DNA of 64,000 nucleotides from Polyangium spumosum (GTDB lineage Bacteria > Myxococcota_A > Polyangia > Polyangiales > Polyangiaceae), in assembly GCF_009649845.1 (NCBI RefSeq), contig NZ_WJIE01000006.1:62001-126000 (forward strand). The letters are read 5' to 3'. Shown here piece after piece: positions 26,749 through 35,991 of this stretch. Position 1 is the first letter of the stretch; each line of letters begins with the position of its first letter. A program made the position numbers and the translations under genes. The notes below the pieces were generated by a model, which was given only the letters and a program-made list of their open reading frames with translations, was not told the DNA's origin and did not search any database.

Positions 26749-28404
26749 ATGAAGCTCCGCGATCTCGCCCTCTTCGCCTCGCTCCTCCTCGCGTCGGGTT
26801 GCGGCGCGCCCGCGGCCGAGGCGCCGCCGAAGCGCCCGGACGAAAAGGCGACGGCGGCCTGCGCGATCCTCTCGATCAACGATACCTATCGGATCGAATC
26901 GTTGCCCGGCGGCCGAGGCGGCATGGCGCGGGTGCGCACGATCCGCAAGGAGCTCGAAAGGCAGCACCCGGACCTCGTGGTCCTGCACGCCGGTGACCTC
27001 CTGTTCCCGTCCCTCTTGAGCCGCGTGTACAAGGGCCGGCAGATGATCGACGCGATGAACCGGCTCGACGGGGGCGAGGGCGACGACGGGCGGCTCTTCG
27101 TGGCCTTCGGCAATCACGAGTTCGATAAAGAGGACCCGGCCGTGTTATCGGCGCGGCTCGCGGAGTCGGAGTTCCGCTGGTTATCGAGCAACGTGCATTT
27201 CAAGGTCGACGAGGCGGGCAAGAGCGCGGTGACGTTGCCCGCGAGCAAGGTCTCGCCGCGGACGATCGTGCCCTGCGGGCGCTTTCGAATCGGGATCTTC
27301 GGCGTGACGATCGGCGCGAACGCCCCGTATGTCGCGGCGATCCACGACCCGATCGAGGCCGCGCGTGTCCAGACGGCCGCGCTGCGAAAGGAGGGCGTGG
27401 ACGCGGTCGTCGGGCTGACGCACCTCCCGATGGCCACGGACCTTGCGTTGCTCGAAAAACTCGGCGACGAGGGGCCGGACGTCCTCCTGGGCGGGCACGA
27501 GCACAATCGACAGAAAGCCATGGTCGACGGGCGCGCCATTTACAAGGCCGACGCGGACGCGGCGAGCGCGAACGTGCTCAGGATCGATCGGACGAACGGC
27601 GGGCTCGATATCTTGCAGGAATGGATCCCGCTCACGAGCCCGTCGGTGCCCGAGGACCCCGACATGAAGGCGTGGGTCGACGCCACGTTGAAGAAACACG
27701 AGGTGGAATACTGCGCCAAGCAGAATCCGCCCACGGGCGCGGGCTGCCTCTCCGAGGTGCTCGCCACGGCGGGGGAGGAGATCGTCGCGGAGGAGCTCGA
27801 GATCCGTCGATTCGAGACGAACCTCGGGGACTGGGTCGCGGACCTCGCGCTCGGCGCCTTCGCCGACAGGAAAAAGCCCCCCCAGGTGGCCTTCGTGAAC
27901 AGCGGAGGGCTGCGGCTCAACCTGAACCTGCCCAAAGGCGAGCCGATCACGCGGCGGCACATCGAGGAGCTCTTCGCCTACCCCGCGGAGCTCCGGCTCG
28001 TGGAGATCACGGGGGAGACCCTGCAAAAGGTCGCGGAGCGCAGCATCGAGGACTGGACGGGCCAGGGGCATTTCCTGCAGATCGCGGGCTTCGCCTTCGA
28101 GCACGATCCGGTGAAGAAGACGGCGTCGAAATTGACCTTGCTCGGCAAAACCCCCCGCAAGATCGAGCCCAAGGACGTGCTCCACGCGGTGACGATCGAT
28201 TTCCTGGTCAACCCGAAGGCGGGGAACCAGGACGGATATACGATGCTGGATCCGGCGAAGGTGATCGAGGGCGGGCCGGACCTGAAGCTCGTCGTGCTGG
28301 ACGCGCTCTCCGCGCTCGAAAAAGCAGGAAAGCCGCTCGCGCCGGTGGTCGAGGGGCGGATCTGCAATACGGAGCGGAAAATGGTTTGTCGGGCCCTGCC
28401 CTGA
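26749..28404 (+). CDS. 5'-nucleotidase/UDP-sugar hydrolase-type lipoprotein
   Basis: A 551-aa exported enzyme; the lipobox LLASGC gives Cys18. The metallophosphatase domain shows ILSINDTYRIE, VLHAGDLLFPS, FGNHEFD (120-126), THLPMATD and GGHEHNRQ, the dimetal ligands in order. The C-terminal substrate domain has ETNLGDWVADLALGAF, VAFVNSGGLRLNL and HIEELFAYPAEL of the 5'-nucleotidase family. It probably hydrolyses nucleotides in the periplasm. TACGCT lies seven bases before the ATG and there is no Shine-Dalgarno. It converges with the next gene, 4 bp between stops. Confidence 0.93.
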   Translation: MKLRDLALFASLLLASGCGAPAAEAPPKRPDEKATAACAILSINDTYRIESLPGGRGGMARVRTIRKELERQHPDLVVLHAGDLLFPSLLSRVYKGRQMIDAMNRLDGGEGDDGRLFVAFGNHEFDKEDPAVLSARLAESEFRWLSSNVHFKVDEAGKSAVTLPASKVSPRTIVPCGRFRIGIFGVTIGANAPYVAAIHDPIEAARVQTAALRKEGVDAVVGLTHLPMATDLALLEKLGDEGPDVLLGGHEHNRQKAMVDGRAIYKADADAASANVLRIDRTNGGLDILQEWIPLTSPSVPEDPDMKAWVDATLKKHEVEYCAKQNPPTGAGCLSEVLATAGEEIVAEELEIRRFETNLGDWVADLALGAFADRKKPPQVAFVNSGGLRLNLNLPKGEPITRRHIEELFAYPAELRLVEITGETLQKVAERSIEDWTGQGHFLQIAGFAFEHDPVKKTASKLTLLGKTPRKIEPKDVLHAVTIDFLVNPKAGNQDGYTMLDPAKVIEGGPDLKLVVLDALSALEKAGKPLAPVVEGRICNTERKMVCRALP

Positions 28405-28408
28405 GCGG

Positions 28409-28930
28409 CTAGAGCACCCGCCGCACCCGCCGCCGCTCCTCGATCATGTGCTGGGTGATGCGCTGCTTGCCGTCGGCGCCCTCGACGAGCGTCCACACGT
28501 CGTGCTCGCGTTTTCGGCCCGCGCTGGCGAGCAGGATGTCGGCCGCTCGCTCCGCCGGAATGAGGCCGTCCGGGCGGCCGGGCAATTCGACGACCGCGAC
28601 GCGGGCGCAGAGGCCCTCCATCGTGTCGAGCATCTGTTGCACGACCCGACGAAAAGCCTCCTCGCCGAACCCCTCGCGCGGACCCGCCCCGAAAAACAGG
28701 AGCTTGTCGAACGTGAGGCGCGGTTTGCCCGGGACCATCAAGACCTCGCCGAGCTTTCCCGTCAAAAACCCGCTCCGGAGCAGCGCGGAGAGGTGCCCGG
28801 CGAGGCGCCAATCACAAAGGCCAAAGGCGCCGTGCACCGGGCGCGCGTCCGCCCACACGCTACACGCGAGGATCTCGGTGTCGAGATCGTCCAGGCTCGT
28901 GAGCTCGGGGTTGCAGAAGCGCAGCTCCAC
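28409..28930 (-). CDS. lone peptidase-M17 N-terminal-like domain protein
   Basis: A 173-aa protein starting at a GTG, preceded by a short GGTGG, 11 bp after the TPP gene's stop, so the two are probably co-transcribed. ELTSLDDLDTEILACSVWAD, GHLSALLRSGFLTGKLGEVL and RLTFDKLLFFGAGPREGFGE match the macro-like N-terminal domain of leucyl aminopeptidases. The catalytic C-terminal half is absent; other genes lie on both sides, so this is a stand-alone domain rather than a frameshifted gene. Its role may be regulatory or binding. Confidence 0.75.
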   Translation of the reverse strand: MELRFCNPELTSLDDLDTEILACSVWADARPVHGAFGLCDWRLAGHLSALLRSGFLTGKLGEVLMVPGKPRLTFDKLLFFGAGPREGFGEEAFRRVVQQMLDTMEGLCARVAVVELPGRPDGLIPAERAADILLASAGRKREHDVWTLVEGADGKQRITQHMIEERRRVRRVL

Positions 28931-28941
28931 GTCGCGACCAC

Positions 28942-30567
28942 CTACACGCTGATCGCGCCCTTGCGGAACTCGCTGGCGGCGATCTTGACGTTCACGCAGG
29001 ACGGTTTGTCGGCCGCGAAGGCCGCGTCGAGGGCCGGGCCGAGATCGGCGGTCTTCTCGACCCAGTACCCGACGCCGCCGAGCGCCTCGACGACCTTCTC
29101 GTAATGGGTGTACTCGAGCGCCGTGGCAGGCGCGCGCTCCTTCCCGTAGAGATCGACCTGGCCGCGCCGGATCTGCATCCAGGCCGCGTCGTTGCCGATG
29201 ATGCTGACGACCGGGATGCCCTGGCGCGCGAGCGCCTCGAACTCGGCCGCGTTGAAGCCGAACGAGCCGTCGCCGTAAATGAGCACGACCTTCGCGTTCG
29301 GGCGGGCGAGCTTCGCGGCCATCGCATACCCGGGCCCCACGCCGAGCGTGCCGAGCGGGCCGGGATCCATCCAGAGCTGCGGCCATTCGAGCTTGATCAC
29401 GTTCGCCGCGGTGGCCACGAAATCGCCGCCGTCGCCGATGACGATGTCCTCCTTGCCGAGGCGCTTGCCGATCTCGTCGCAGACACGCAAGGGGTTCGGC
29501 GGGTCCGTGCTGGCCTCGATCTCGGGCAACATCTTCGCCCGCGACTTGTCCTCGGCCGCGCGCATGGCCGCGATCCAGCCAGGCAGGCGCTTCTCCTTCA
29601 CCTCGGCGAGCAGCTGCTCGAGGACGAGGCCGCTGTCGCCGTGAATGGCGACGTCCACCTTCCGATTGCGGCCGATCTCGTTGCCGTCGAGGTCGATCTG
29701 GACGACGCGGGCGCCCGGGTTGATCGCGCGGCCGTATTCGAGGCGGAAATCGAAGGGCGTGCCGAGGACCACGCAGAGGTCGGTTTGTCCGAGCGCGACA
29801 CGGCGCGAGCGGGCGAAGAAGTTCGGGTGGGCGTGGGGCAAGCCGCCGCGGGCCATGCCGTTCAGGTAATACGGGGCGTCGACGGCGTCGGCGAAGGCGC
29901 GGAGGATGTCCTTGCGCGGCGACCACCGGAGCTGGCTGCCCACGATGAACATGGGCCGCTCGCTCTCGCGGAGCAGCGCCGCGGCGCGCGTGATCGCGTG
30001 CGGGTTGCCGCCGGGGCGCGGAGGCTCGTCGAAGGGCACGGTGGCGGGCGGCGCGTCGTCGCCGAAATTCATGAGGAGGTCGAGCGGCATCTCCAGGAAG
30101 ACGGGGCCGGGGACGTTGCCCTGCGCGATGCGGAAGGCGGCGTCGATGTACTCGGCGAGCCGGTCCGTGGAGGGGACGGAGACGCTCCACTTCGTGATCG
30201 GGCGCATGAGCTCGACGTGGTTCATGTCCTGGAGCGAGCCCATGTCGGCGAGCAGGCGCGGGCCGGCGCCGCCGATGACGATCATGGGGATGCCCGCGCG
30301 CTGGGCATTGGCGACGGCGGTGACGGTGTCGGTGACGCCGGGGCCGGCCGTGACCGCGCAGACGCCGGGCTTGCCCGTGACGCGCGCCCAGGCGTCGGCC
30401 GCGTGCCCCGCCGTCTGCTCGTGCCGGACGTCGACGACGCGGATGCCGTCGTCGAGACACCCGTCGTAAATCGCCTGGATATGCCCGCCGCAGAGCGTGA
30501 AGAGGTGCGTGACCCCGTGCCGCGCGAGCGCCTTCGATACGAGCCTGCCGCCGTGGACCTGTGCCAT
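28942..30567 (-). CDS. thiamine-pyrophosphate enzyme (acetolactate-synthase-like)
   Basis: A 541-aa cytosolic enzyme with the three-domain ThDP layout. The N-terminal domain has the catalytic Glu50 in VDVRHEQTAGHAAD, the central domain GTPFDFRLEYGR, and the C-terminal domain the cofactor motif GDGSFGFNAAEFEALARQG followed by GNDAAW. It resembles acetolactate synthase-like and 2-hydroxyacyl-CoA/oxalyl-CoA lyase-like proteins; the reaction is probably cleavage or condensation of a 2-keto or 2-hydroxyacyl substrate. It lacks an adjacent small regulatory subunit gene, so is not classical AHAS. GGTATACG lies just before the ATG. Confidence 0.9.
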   Translation of the reverse strand: MAQVHGGRLVSKALARHGVTHLFTLCGGHIQAIYDGCLDDGIRVVDVRHEQTAGHAADAWARVTGKPGVCAVTAGPGVTDTVTAVANAQRAGIPMIVIGGAGPRLLADMGSLQDMNHVELMRPITKWSVSVPSTDRLAEYIDAAFRIAQGNVPGPVFLEMPLDLLMNFGDDAPPATVPFDEPPRPGGNPHAITRAAALLRESERPMFIVGSQLRWSPRKDILRAFADAVDAPYYLNGMARGGLPHAHPNFFARSRRVALGQTDLCVVLGTPFDFRLEYGRAINPGARVVQIDLDGNEIGRNRKVDVAIHGDSGLVLEQLLAEVKEKRLPGWIAAMRAAEDKSRAKMLPEIEASTDPPNPLRVCDEIGKRLGKEDIVIGDGGDFVATAANVIKLEWPQLWMDPGPLGTLGVGPGYAMAAKLARPNAKVVLIYGDGSFGFNAAEFEALARQGIPVVSIIGNDAAWMQIRRGQVDLYGKERAPATALEYTHYEKVVEALGGVGYWVEKTADLGPALDAAFAADKPSCVNVKIAASEFRKGAISV

Positions 30568-30639
30568 GCGGGGCGTATACCACGGGAGGGCGGGCGAAAT
30601 CACGCGCGCTTCCGGCCAGGCGGGCGCGACCATGAGCTC

Positions 30640-30667
30640 TTGACAGACACGCCCGTCCAGGTAGGGT
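30640..30667 (+). promoter_or_regulatory. putative sigma-70-type promoter
   Basis: A perfect TTGACA (30640-30645) with a 16-bp spacer and TAGGGT (30662-30667). It faces the small lipoprotein at 30790, giving a ~115-nt leader that includes a 6-bp hairpin (30739-30754). Confidence 0.6.
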
Positions 30668-30789
30668 GCGCCACCTCCGGGCCGACGGCGCGCGCGTTTG
30701 CAAATCCGAGAATACGGGTCGCAATGTTGGCGGTAGCCACGAACACGCGTTCGTCGCAAAGCTGGCCCAGCCATTCAGGAAAGGTGATC

Positions 30790-31332
30790 ATGAAACTAGC
30801 TTCGCTGCTCCGTGCTTCGTCCGCGCTCGCCTCCCTCGCCCTCGCCGTCGTCGCGTCCGGCGTCGGCTGCTCGTCGAGCGACGCCCAGACGCCCGATAAG
30901 GGGCCTGGCTACACCACGTGCGGGGACGTCACCTGCTCGCCGGGGCAACATTGCGCGCAGCCCTCGATCTCCATCTGCGAGGAGGGTTGCGTCAGCGACG
31001 AGAACTGCCCCTCGGGGCAAATCTGCGAGACGGGCTCGGCCGCGTTCCGGAAGTGCATCGGCTCCACCGTGATGCCCCCGCCGGTCGACAGCCTCGCCGC
31101 GTGCAAGGCGGCCTGCGACCATTTCCAGAGCTGCGGCCTCTCCGCGGGCGAGACCGCGCAGTGCCGCACCGATTGCGACGGCCTCACCGAGGACCAGCGG
31201 AAAGCCATCGCGAATTGCGGCGACGACGAGTGCTCGGCCGTCCCGCAATGCCTCGGCGTGGAGTGCGTGTCGAGCAACGACTGCCCGAACGATCAGAGCT
31301 GCCTCGGATACGCCTGCGTGGGCGGCGCGTAG
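30790..31332 (+). CDS. cysteine-rich lipoprotein, 180 aa
   Basis: The signal peptide ends ASGVGC (lipidated Cys27). The mature protein has about 20 cysteines in short repeats such as CGDVTCSPGQHCAQ, CVSDENCPSGQICE, CKAACDHFQSCGL and CVSSNDCPNDQSCLGYACV, the Dickkopf/EGF-like cysteine-knot style common on myxobacterial surfaces. GAAAGG precedes the ATG. It lies between the divergent TPP enzyme and the convergent MATE gene (5 bp between stops). Confidence 0.85.
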   Translation: MKLASLLRASSALASLALAVVASGVGCSSSDAQTPDKGPGYTTCGDVTCSPGQHCAQPSISICEEGCVSDENCPSGQICETGSAAFRKCIGSTVMPPPVDSLAACKAACDHFQSCGLSAGETAQCRTDCDGLTEDQRKAIANCGDDECSAVPQCLGVECVSSNDCPNDQSCLGYACVGGA

Positions 31333-31337
31333 CGCCC

Positions 31338-32828
31338 CTAGACCTCGACCCGCTTCCACCGCCCCCGCGTATACGCCCAGCCGAGCAGCACGGCGCGGCA
31401 GACCCAGTCCGCCGTGCTGCCCATCCACACGCCCGCGAGCCCGAGCTCGAGCTCGAGCGCGCAGAGCCACGTCACACCCGCGCGCAGGGCGCTGCACAGG
31501 ATCATCGCGAAGAGCACCGTGCGCGTATCGCCCGCGCCGCGCAGGGCCATCGCCGTCACCATCGCGAAGCCCATGAACGGCTGCGCGATCGCGCCGACGC
31601 GCATCGCCGGCACGGCCGTCTCGACGATGGCCCGGTCCGGGGTGAAGGCCGAGACGAGCAGGGGCGCCATCGTCAAGAACGAGAGGCCGACGAGGCTCAG
31701 GATCACGACCGCGAAGAGCGCCGCGACGAGGCCCCCGCGCGCCGCCTCGTCGGGCCGCTTCGCCCCGAGCTTTTGCCCCACGATCGCGCCCGCCGCGATG
31801 CCGAAGCCGTCCGCCGAGAGCCACGAGATCGACTCGATGCTGACCGCCGCCTGATGCGCCGCGAGCGCGACCTCGCCGAGCAGCGCGATGATCGCGACGT
31901 ACACCATGAATCCGAGGTGATACGCGACCTTCTCGCCAAACGCCGCGCCCGAGACGCCGAGCACACGCGAGAGCGCCGCGCCCGCGCCCGCGAACCCCGC
32001 GCCGCGCAGAGGCAGCGGGCTCGCGCGGCGAAAGAGCGCATAGGTGAGCAAGAGGCCCTCGAGCGAAAACGTCGCCGCGTTCGCCAGGGCCGCGCCACGA
32101 ATGCCGAGCTCGGGAAGGCCGAAGAGGCCGAAGATCAAGAGCGCGTTCAGCGCGAGGTTCAGGACGTTGCCCACGCCCGCGACGACGAGCGGCGTGCGCG
32201 TGTCGCCCGAGGCTTGCAAGGACGCCGCGGCGATCGCCTCGACGAACGTGAGCGGCATCGACCAGCACACGACACGCAGGTACTCGCCCGCCTGCGCCTG
32301 CACGGCCGCCCCGGCGCGCGGGAAGATCGAACGGACGAAGGGGCCCTCGGCGAAAAACACGAGGCACGCGACGACGACGCCGAGCCCGGCCGCGAAGAGC
32401 AACGCGGCCCGAGCGGCGCGGGCCGCGGCGGGACGATCCCGCTCACCGACGCGCCTCGCCACGACGGCGAGCGTGCCCGCGGAGAACGCCGTGCAGACGG
32501 AGTAGAGGGTCCAGGTCGTCGAGCCCGCGATCTGGATCGCCGCGAGCGAGGTCGGCGAGTAGCGCCCGAGCATGAGCCGCCCGACCAGGAAGACGAGCGT
32601 GATCAGCAGCATGTGCGTGATCGCCGGCCAGGCGAGGGCCCACACCTCCGCGACGAGGGCGCGATCACCCTCACGGACGAGGCCGGTCTCGGCGGAGGGC
32701 GTCGGACGCACGGCCGCGGGGGTGCCATGGCCCGGCCTCTCGGGCAAGGGTCGGCCGGGTGGTTCGTGGTCACCGATGTGCGCAGTGGAGGGGACTTCCA
32801 GGTCCGTGTTGAGGTAGGGTGCAGCCAT
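31338..32828 (-). CDS. MATE family efflux transporter
   Basis: A polytopic membrane protein with ~12 predicted hydrophobic segments and MATE-like motifs ([54 protein letters not shown]). It should export drugs or cations in exchange for H+ or Na+. The ATG at 32828 overlaps the divergent aminotransferase ATG within a single CATG, which would place that gene's promoter inside this gene. A GTG at 32708 would give a 456-aa protein and avoids this; the first ~40 residues are Pro-rich and poorly conserved in style. Confidence 0.88.
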   Translation of the reverse strand: MAAPYLNTDLEVPSTAHIGDHEPPGRPLPERPGHGTPAAVRPTPSAETGLVREGDRALVAEVWALAWPAITHMLLITLVFLVGRLMLGRYSPTSLAAIQIAGSTTWTLYSVCTAFSAGTLAVVARRVGERDRPAAARAARAALLFAAGLGVVVACLVFFAEGPFVRSIFPRAGAAVQAQAGEYLRVVCWSMPLTFVEAIAAASLQASGDTRTPLVVAGVGNVLNLALNALLIFGLFGLPELGIRGAALANAATFSLEGLLLTYALFRRASPLPLRGAGFAGAGAALSRVLGVSGAAFGEKVAYHLGFMVYVAIIALLGEVALAAHQAAVSIESISWLSADGFGIAAGAIVGQKLGAKRPDEAARGGLVAALFAVVILSLVGLSFLTMAPLLVSAFTPDRAIVETAVPAMRVGAIAQPFMGFAMVTAMALRGAGDTRTVLFAMILCSALRAGVTWLCALELELGLAGVWMGSTADWVCRAVLLGWAYTRGRWKRVEV

Positions 32829-33972
32829 GCGGATCGGTCAACGCATGAGGTCGCTGGTCATCTCCGACATCCGCGCGATGAGCCGCGCGTGTGAGGCGGT
32901 GAGCGGGATCAACCTCGGGCAAGGCGTCTGCGATCTGCCCACGCCCCCGCCCGTGGCGCGCGCGGCGAACGCGGCGATCGACGCGAGCGTGGCGATCTAC
33001 ACGGCCCCCGAGGGGATCCTGCCGCTCCGCGAGGCGATCGCGGCCGATCTGAAGAAGCGATACGGGCGGGAGGTGGATCCCGCCTCCGAGGTCGTGGTGA
33101 CGTCGGGCGCGACGGGCGCGTTCGCGGCGGCGTGCCTCGCGCTGCTCGATCCGGGCGACGAGGTGATCCTGTTCGAGCCGTATTACGGCTACCACTTGAA
33201 CACGGTGCTCGCGATGGGCCTTCGGCCCGTGCTCGTGCCGACGCGGCCGCCGTCGTGGGAGATCGACCGGGAGGCGTTCGCGCGGGCGATCGGGCCGCGC
33301 ACGCGCGCGGTGGTCGTGTGCACGCCGTCGAACCCGAGCGGCAAGGTGTGGAGCGAGGAGGAGCTCGACTGGCTCGCGGACGCGATCGAGGCGCACGACC
33401 TCGTGGCGATCACGGACGAGATCTACGAGCACATCGTCTTCGACGGGCAAAAACACGTGCCGCTCGCGACGCGGAGAGACGCGCGGGCGAGGACGGTCTC
33501 GATCTCGGGTTTCTCCAAGACGTTCGCGGTGACGGGCTGGCGGTGCGGTTATCTGACGGCGCCGCCCGAGGCCGCGCGGCGGATCACGGTGGCCCACGAC
33601 CTGCTCTACGTCTGCGCGCCGACGCCGCTCCAGCACGCGATGGTGGCGGGGCTCGGGATGCCCGACGATTACTTCCGCTCGATCGGGCAGAGCTACCAGA
33701 AGAAACGCGACATCCTGTGCAGCGCGCTCGCGGACGCGGGCCTCGTGCCCTACGTGCCGAAGGGCGCCTATTACGTGCTCGCCGATATCCGGCGGCTCGG
33801 CGCGGCGAACGCGAAGGCGGCGGCGATGCTGCTGCTCGAGAAGATAGGGATCGCCAGCGTGCCCGGGACCTCGTTTTATGGTGATCCCGTGGGCGAGACG
33901 CTCACGCGGTTCTGCTTCGCGAAGGAGGACGCGGCGCTGGAAGAGGCGGCGCGGCGAATTCGATCGCTTTGA
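32827..33972 (+). CDS. pyridoxal-phosphate aminotransferase class I/II
   Basis: A 381-aa fold-type I enzyme. Seen are [33 protein letters not shown], the NPSG motif, [13 protein letters not shown] and the Schiff-base Lys231 in [17 protein letters not shown]. It resembles aspartate/aromatic or kynurenine aminotransferases; the donor is unknown. TAGGGT lies six bases before the ATG and there is no Shine-Dalgarno, which suggests a leaderless transcript; the ATG at 32845 is an alternative. Divergent from MATE, with overlapping start codons. Confidence 0.92.
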   Translation: MRIGQRMRSLVISDIRAMSRACEAVSGINLGQGVCDLPTPPPVARAANAAIDASVAIYTAPEGILPLREAIAADLKKRYGREVDPASEVVVTSGATGAFAAACLALLDPGDEVILFEPYYGYHLNTVLAMGLRPVLVPTRPPSWEIDREAFARAIGPRTRAVVVCTPSNPSGKVWSEEELDWLADAIEAHDLVAITDEIYEHIVFDGQKHVPLATRRDARARTVSISGFSKTFAVTGWRCGYLTAPPEAARRITVAHDLLYVCAPTPLQHAMVAGLGMPDDYFRSIGQSYQKKRDILCSALADAGLVPYVPKGAYYVLADIRRLGAANAKAAAMLLLEKIGIASVPGTSFYGDPVGETLTRFCFAKEDAALEEAARRIRSL

Positions 33973-34031
33973 GGCATTGAAGGAAAACCCGGGAACCTGG
34001 TCACGATGTCGGGCCATTCAAGAACAGGGCA

Positions 34032-35471
34032 ATGAGCGGCGGCGAACTCATCGGCGATAAATACGGCCTCGTGCGGCAAATCGGGACGGGCGCGCTCGGG
34101 GCCGTCTGGGAGGCGGAGGAGCCCGCGGCGTCGCGGCACGTCGCGCTGAAGCTCCTCAGCATCCCGAACCAGGAGGTCGGGCAGCGGCTCGTCGAGGAGG
34201 CGCGCGCGGCGCAGGCCGCGAAGCACCCGACGCTCTGCACGATCCACGACGTGGGCGAGACGCCGACGGGCGAGCTCTTCGTCGCGCTGGAGCTGCTCTC
34301 GGGCGAGACGCTCGCCGACCGGCTCGCGCGCGAGCGGGCGCTGTCGCCGCCGCTCGCCGCGCACATCGGGCGTGACATCGCGACCGCGCTCTCGATCGCC
34401 CACGGCGCGCGGCTCGTGCACGGCGACCTGCGCCCGGCGAACGTGTTCTTGCAAGGCGAGCCGGGCACGGACGCGCCGGAGGTGAAGCTGCTCGACCTGT
34501 GGGTCGCGCGGGCCGTGCCGCCGATCGTGGCCGATACGCTCGGCCTGGGCTCCCCTTCGTACAGGAGCCCGGAGCAGCTCGCGGCGCCCGAGTCGTTCGA
34601 CGTGCGGACCGATCTCTGGTCGCTCGGGGTGGTGCTCTTCGAGATGCTCGCGGGCCAGCGGCCCTTCGAGGGCGGGCGCGCGGACATCACGGCGCGGATC
34701 ACGAGCGGGCCGATCCCGCGCATCTCGCAGCACGCGCCCTCGGTGGATCCGGCCTTCGAGGAGATCGTGGCGCGCTGCATGGAGCGCGAGCGGGACAAGC
34801 GGATCGGGAGCGCGATGGTGGTCGCGCACATGCTGGAGGTCTTCGCGGCGCAAGGGCGCAAGCCGGCGGCGGCTGCGGCGCCCGCGGCCACGACGAGCAA
34901 CAAGGAGAGCTCGAGCGCGCACGGGCGCACGTCTGTGCTGGAGGAGCCGCCGGTCGCGCGGGGTCAGCTCGGGACGCTGGTGATGGATCCCTCGCCGCCG
35001 TCGCCGCCGCGGGCGCCGAGGTCGGCGCCGGCGTCGGGGGCCTTTCCGGCGCCGGCGTCCGGTCCGCTCGGCACGCTGATGATGGCCCCGGGTTCGTCGC
35101 CGTCCCGGCCGCCGGACGAGCCTTCGTCGCGCTCGAGGCCCGCTTATGCGCCTCCGCCGCGATCGAAATGGGATTCGGAGCCGACGCAGGTCTACATCGA
35201 GCCGTCCGGGGTCTTCAAACCGCCGGCCCTCGAATCCCCCTCGCCGATCGAGGACGAGCCGACCGCGCCGCCGCCGGACGTGCCCGCGCCTGGAATGGCG
35301 GCGCCGACGCTGCTCAGCGCGAGGCCGCAGCAGATGACGGTGACGGAGCTGCACCAGCGGCCGACCGTGGCGACACACGCCCATGACAAGAGGGGGTTTT
35401 ACATGGCCATGGCGCTGGGGGCGGGGGTGGTGCTCCTGATCGGGTTGGTCGTGATGTTCGTTTTGCTCTGA
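34032..35471 (+). CDS. divergent Ser/Thr protein kinase with C-terminal membrane anchor
   Basis: A 479-aa protein. The kinase domain (~11-280) has the Gly loop IGTGALGAVW, VALK with Lys40, and Asp132/Asn137 in HGDLRPANV (HRDLKPxN changed to HGDLRPAN). DFG is replaced by DLW (155-157) and APE by SPE. Key catalytic residues survive, so it may be active but unusual, or a pseudokinase. A long Pro/Ser/Ala-rich linker (285-450) leads to one membrane segment (~455-479) at the extreme C-terminus. No Shine-Dalgarno is clear. Confidence 0.88.
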   Translation: MSGGELIGDKYGLVRQIGTGALGAVWEAEEPAASRHVALKLLSIPNQEVGQRLVEEARAAQAAKHPTLCTIHDVGETPTGELFVALELLSGETLADRLARERALSPPLAAHIGRDIATALSIAHGARLVHGDLRPANVFLQGEPGTDAPEVKLLDLWVARAVPPIVADTLGLGSPSYRSPEQLAAPESFDVRTDLWSLGVVLFEMLAGQRPFEGGRADITARITSGPIPRISQHAPSVDPAFEEIVARCMERERDKRIGSAMVVAHMLEVFAAQGRKPAAAAAPAATTSNKESSSAHGRTSVLEEPPVARGQLGTLVMDPSPPSPPRAPRSAPASGAFPAPASGPLGTLMMAPGSSPSRPPDEPSSRSRPAYAPPPRSKWDSEPTQVYIEPSGVFKPPALESPSPIEDEPTAPPPDVPAPGMAAPTLLSARPQQMTVTELHQRPTVATHAHDKRGFYMAMALGAGVVLLIGLVVMFVLL

Positions 35472-35515
35472 GGAGCGTTCTCGGCCGTGGGATTTGGCTT
35501 CGCGGCGGCCGCGAA

Positions 35516-35683
35516 GCCGTTGGGTTCGGTCGCGGACGCCTCCGCGGTGGCCGCAGAGCCGTTGGGTTCGGTCGCGGACGCCTTCGCGGTGGCCGCAGAG
35601 CCGTTGGGTTCGGTCGCGGACGCCTCCGCGGTCGCCGCAGAGCCGTTGGGTTCGGTCGCGGACGCCTCCGCGGTCGCCGCGAA
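35516..35683. repeat. four tandem 42-bp units
   Basis: Copies start at 35516, 35558, 35600 and 35642, each beginning gccgttgggttcggtcgcgg and ending with ggtcgccgcaga-like bases; copies differ at one or two positions. Because 42 is divisible by three all frames stay open, but no start, ribosome site or codon pattern favours translation. A degenerate fifth block follows (35702-35735). Its core resembles the repeats at 3469-3550. Confidence 0.85.
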
Positions 35684-35757
35684 GCCGTTTCCCACCCGAA
35701 AGACGCCTCCGCGGCCGCCGCGAAGCCGTTTCCCATCGACGGCGACGGCTTCGGGGC

Positions 35758-35968
35758 CGCCTCCCCTCAATGCACCCCGCCCACGAGCCACGCATACCCC
35801 GGCACGAGCACCTCCTCCGGGCTCGCGCCGCCCTGGGTCGCGGGCGCCGTGCCGCGGGCGTCGCACGAGAGGCGGAAGCCGTGGTCGCCGAAGACGAAGA
35901 GCAAGGTGCGCGGCGGCGAGCTCTCGATGAAACGCGAGATCACCTGCGCCGCCTCGTCCGCGATGCCG
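35758..35968. repeat. 211-bp direct repeat, distal copy
   Basis: Identical to 36828-37038 apart from two bases. It carries the last ~66 codons of the PglZ-fold gene. Together the two copies flank the NYN cassette in direct orientation. Confidence 0.95.
35767..35968 (-). pseudogene. orphan 3' fragment of the PglZ-fold gene
   Basis: On the minus strand this reads in frame as the C-terminal ~66 residues of the gene at 36837-38681 (VISRFIESSPPRTLLFVFGD ... VPGYAWLVGGVH, stop). It has no start of its own and follows the NYN gene by 23 bp. It is a displaced or duplicated gene end and not a functional gene. Confidence 0.9.
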
Positions 35969-35991
35969 GGGCGAGCGGGATCAGGCGCCCA

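Noticed and set aside
35516-35683. CRISPR array or type III toxin-antitoxin RNA repeats
   Set aside because: Units abut without spacers, are GC-rich throughout and have no associated cas gene or toxN-type nuclease on the same transcript.
35399-35866. Repeat-containing peptide genes over the 42-bp array
   Set aside because: The period is a multiple of three so every frame is open; there is no start signal and no codon preference.
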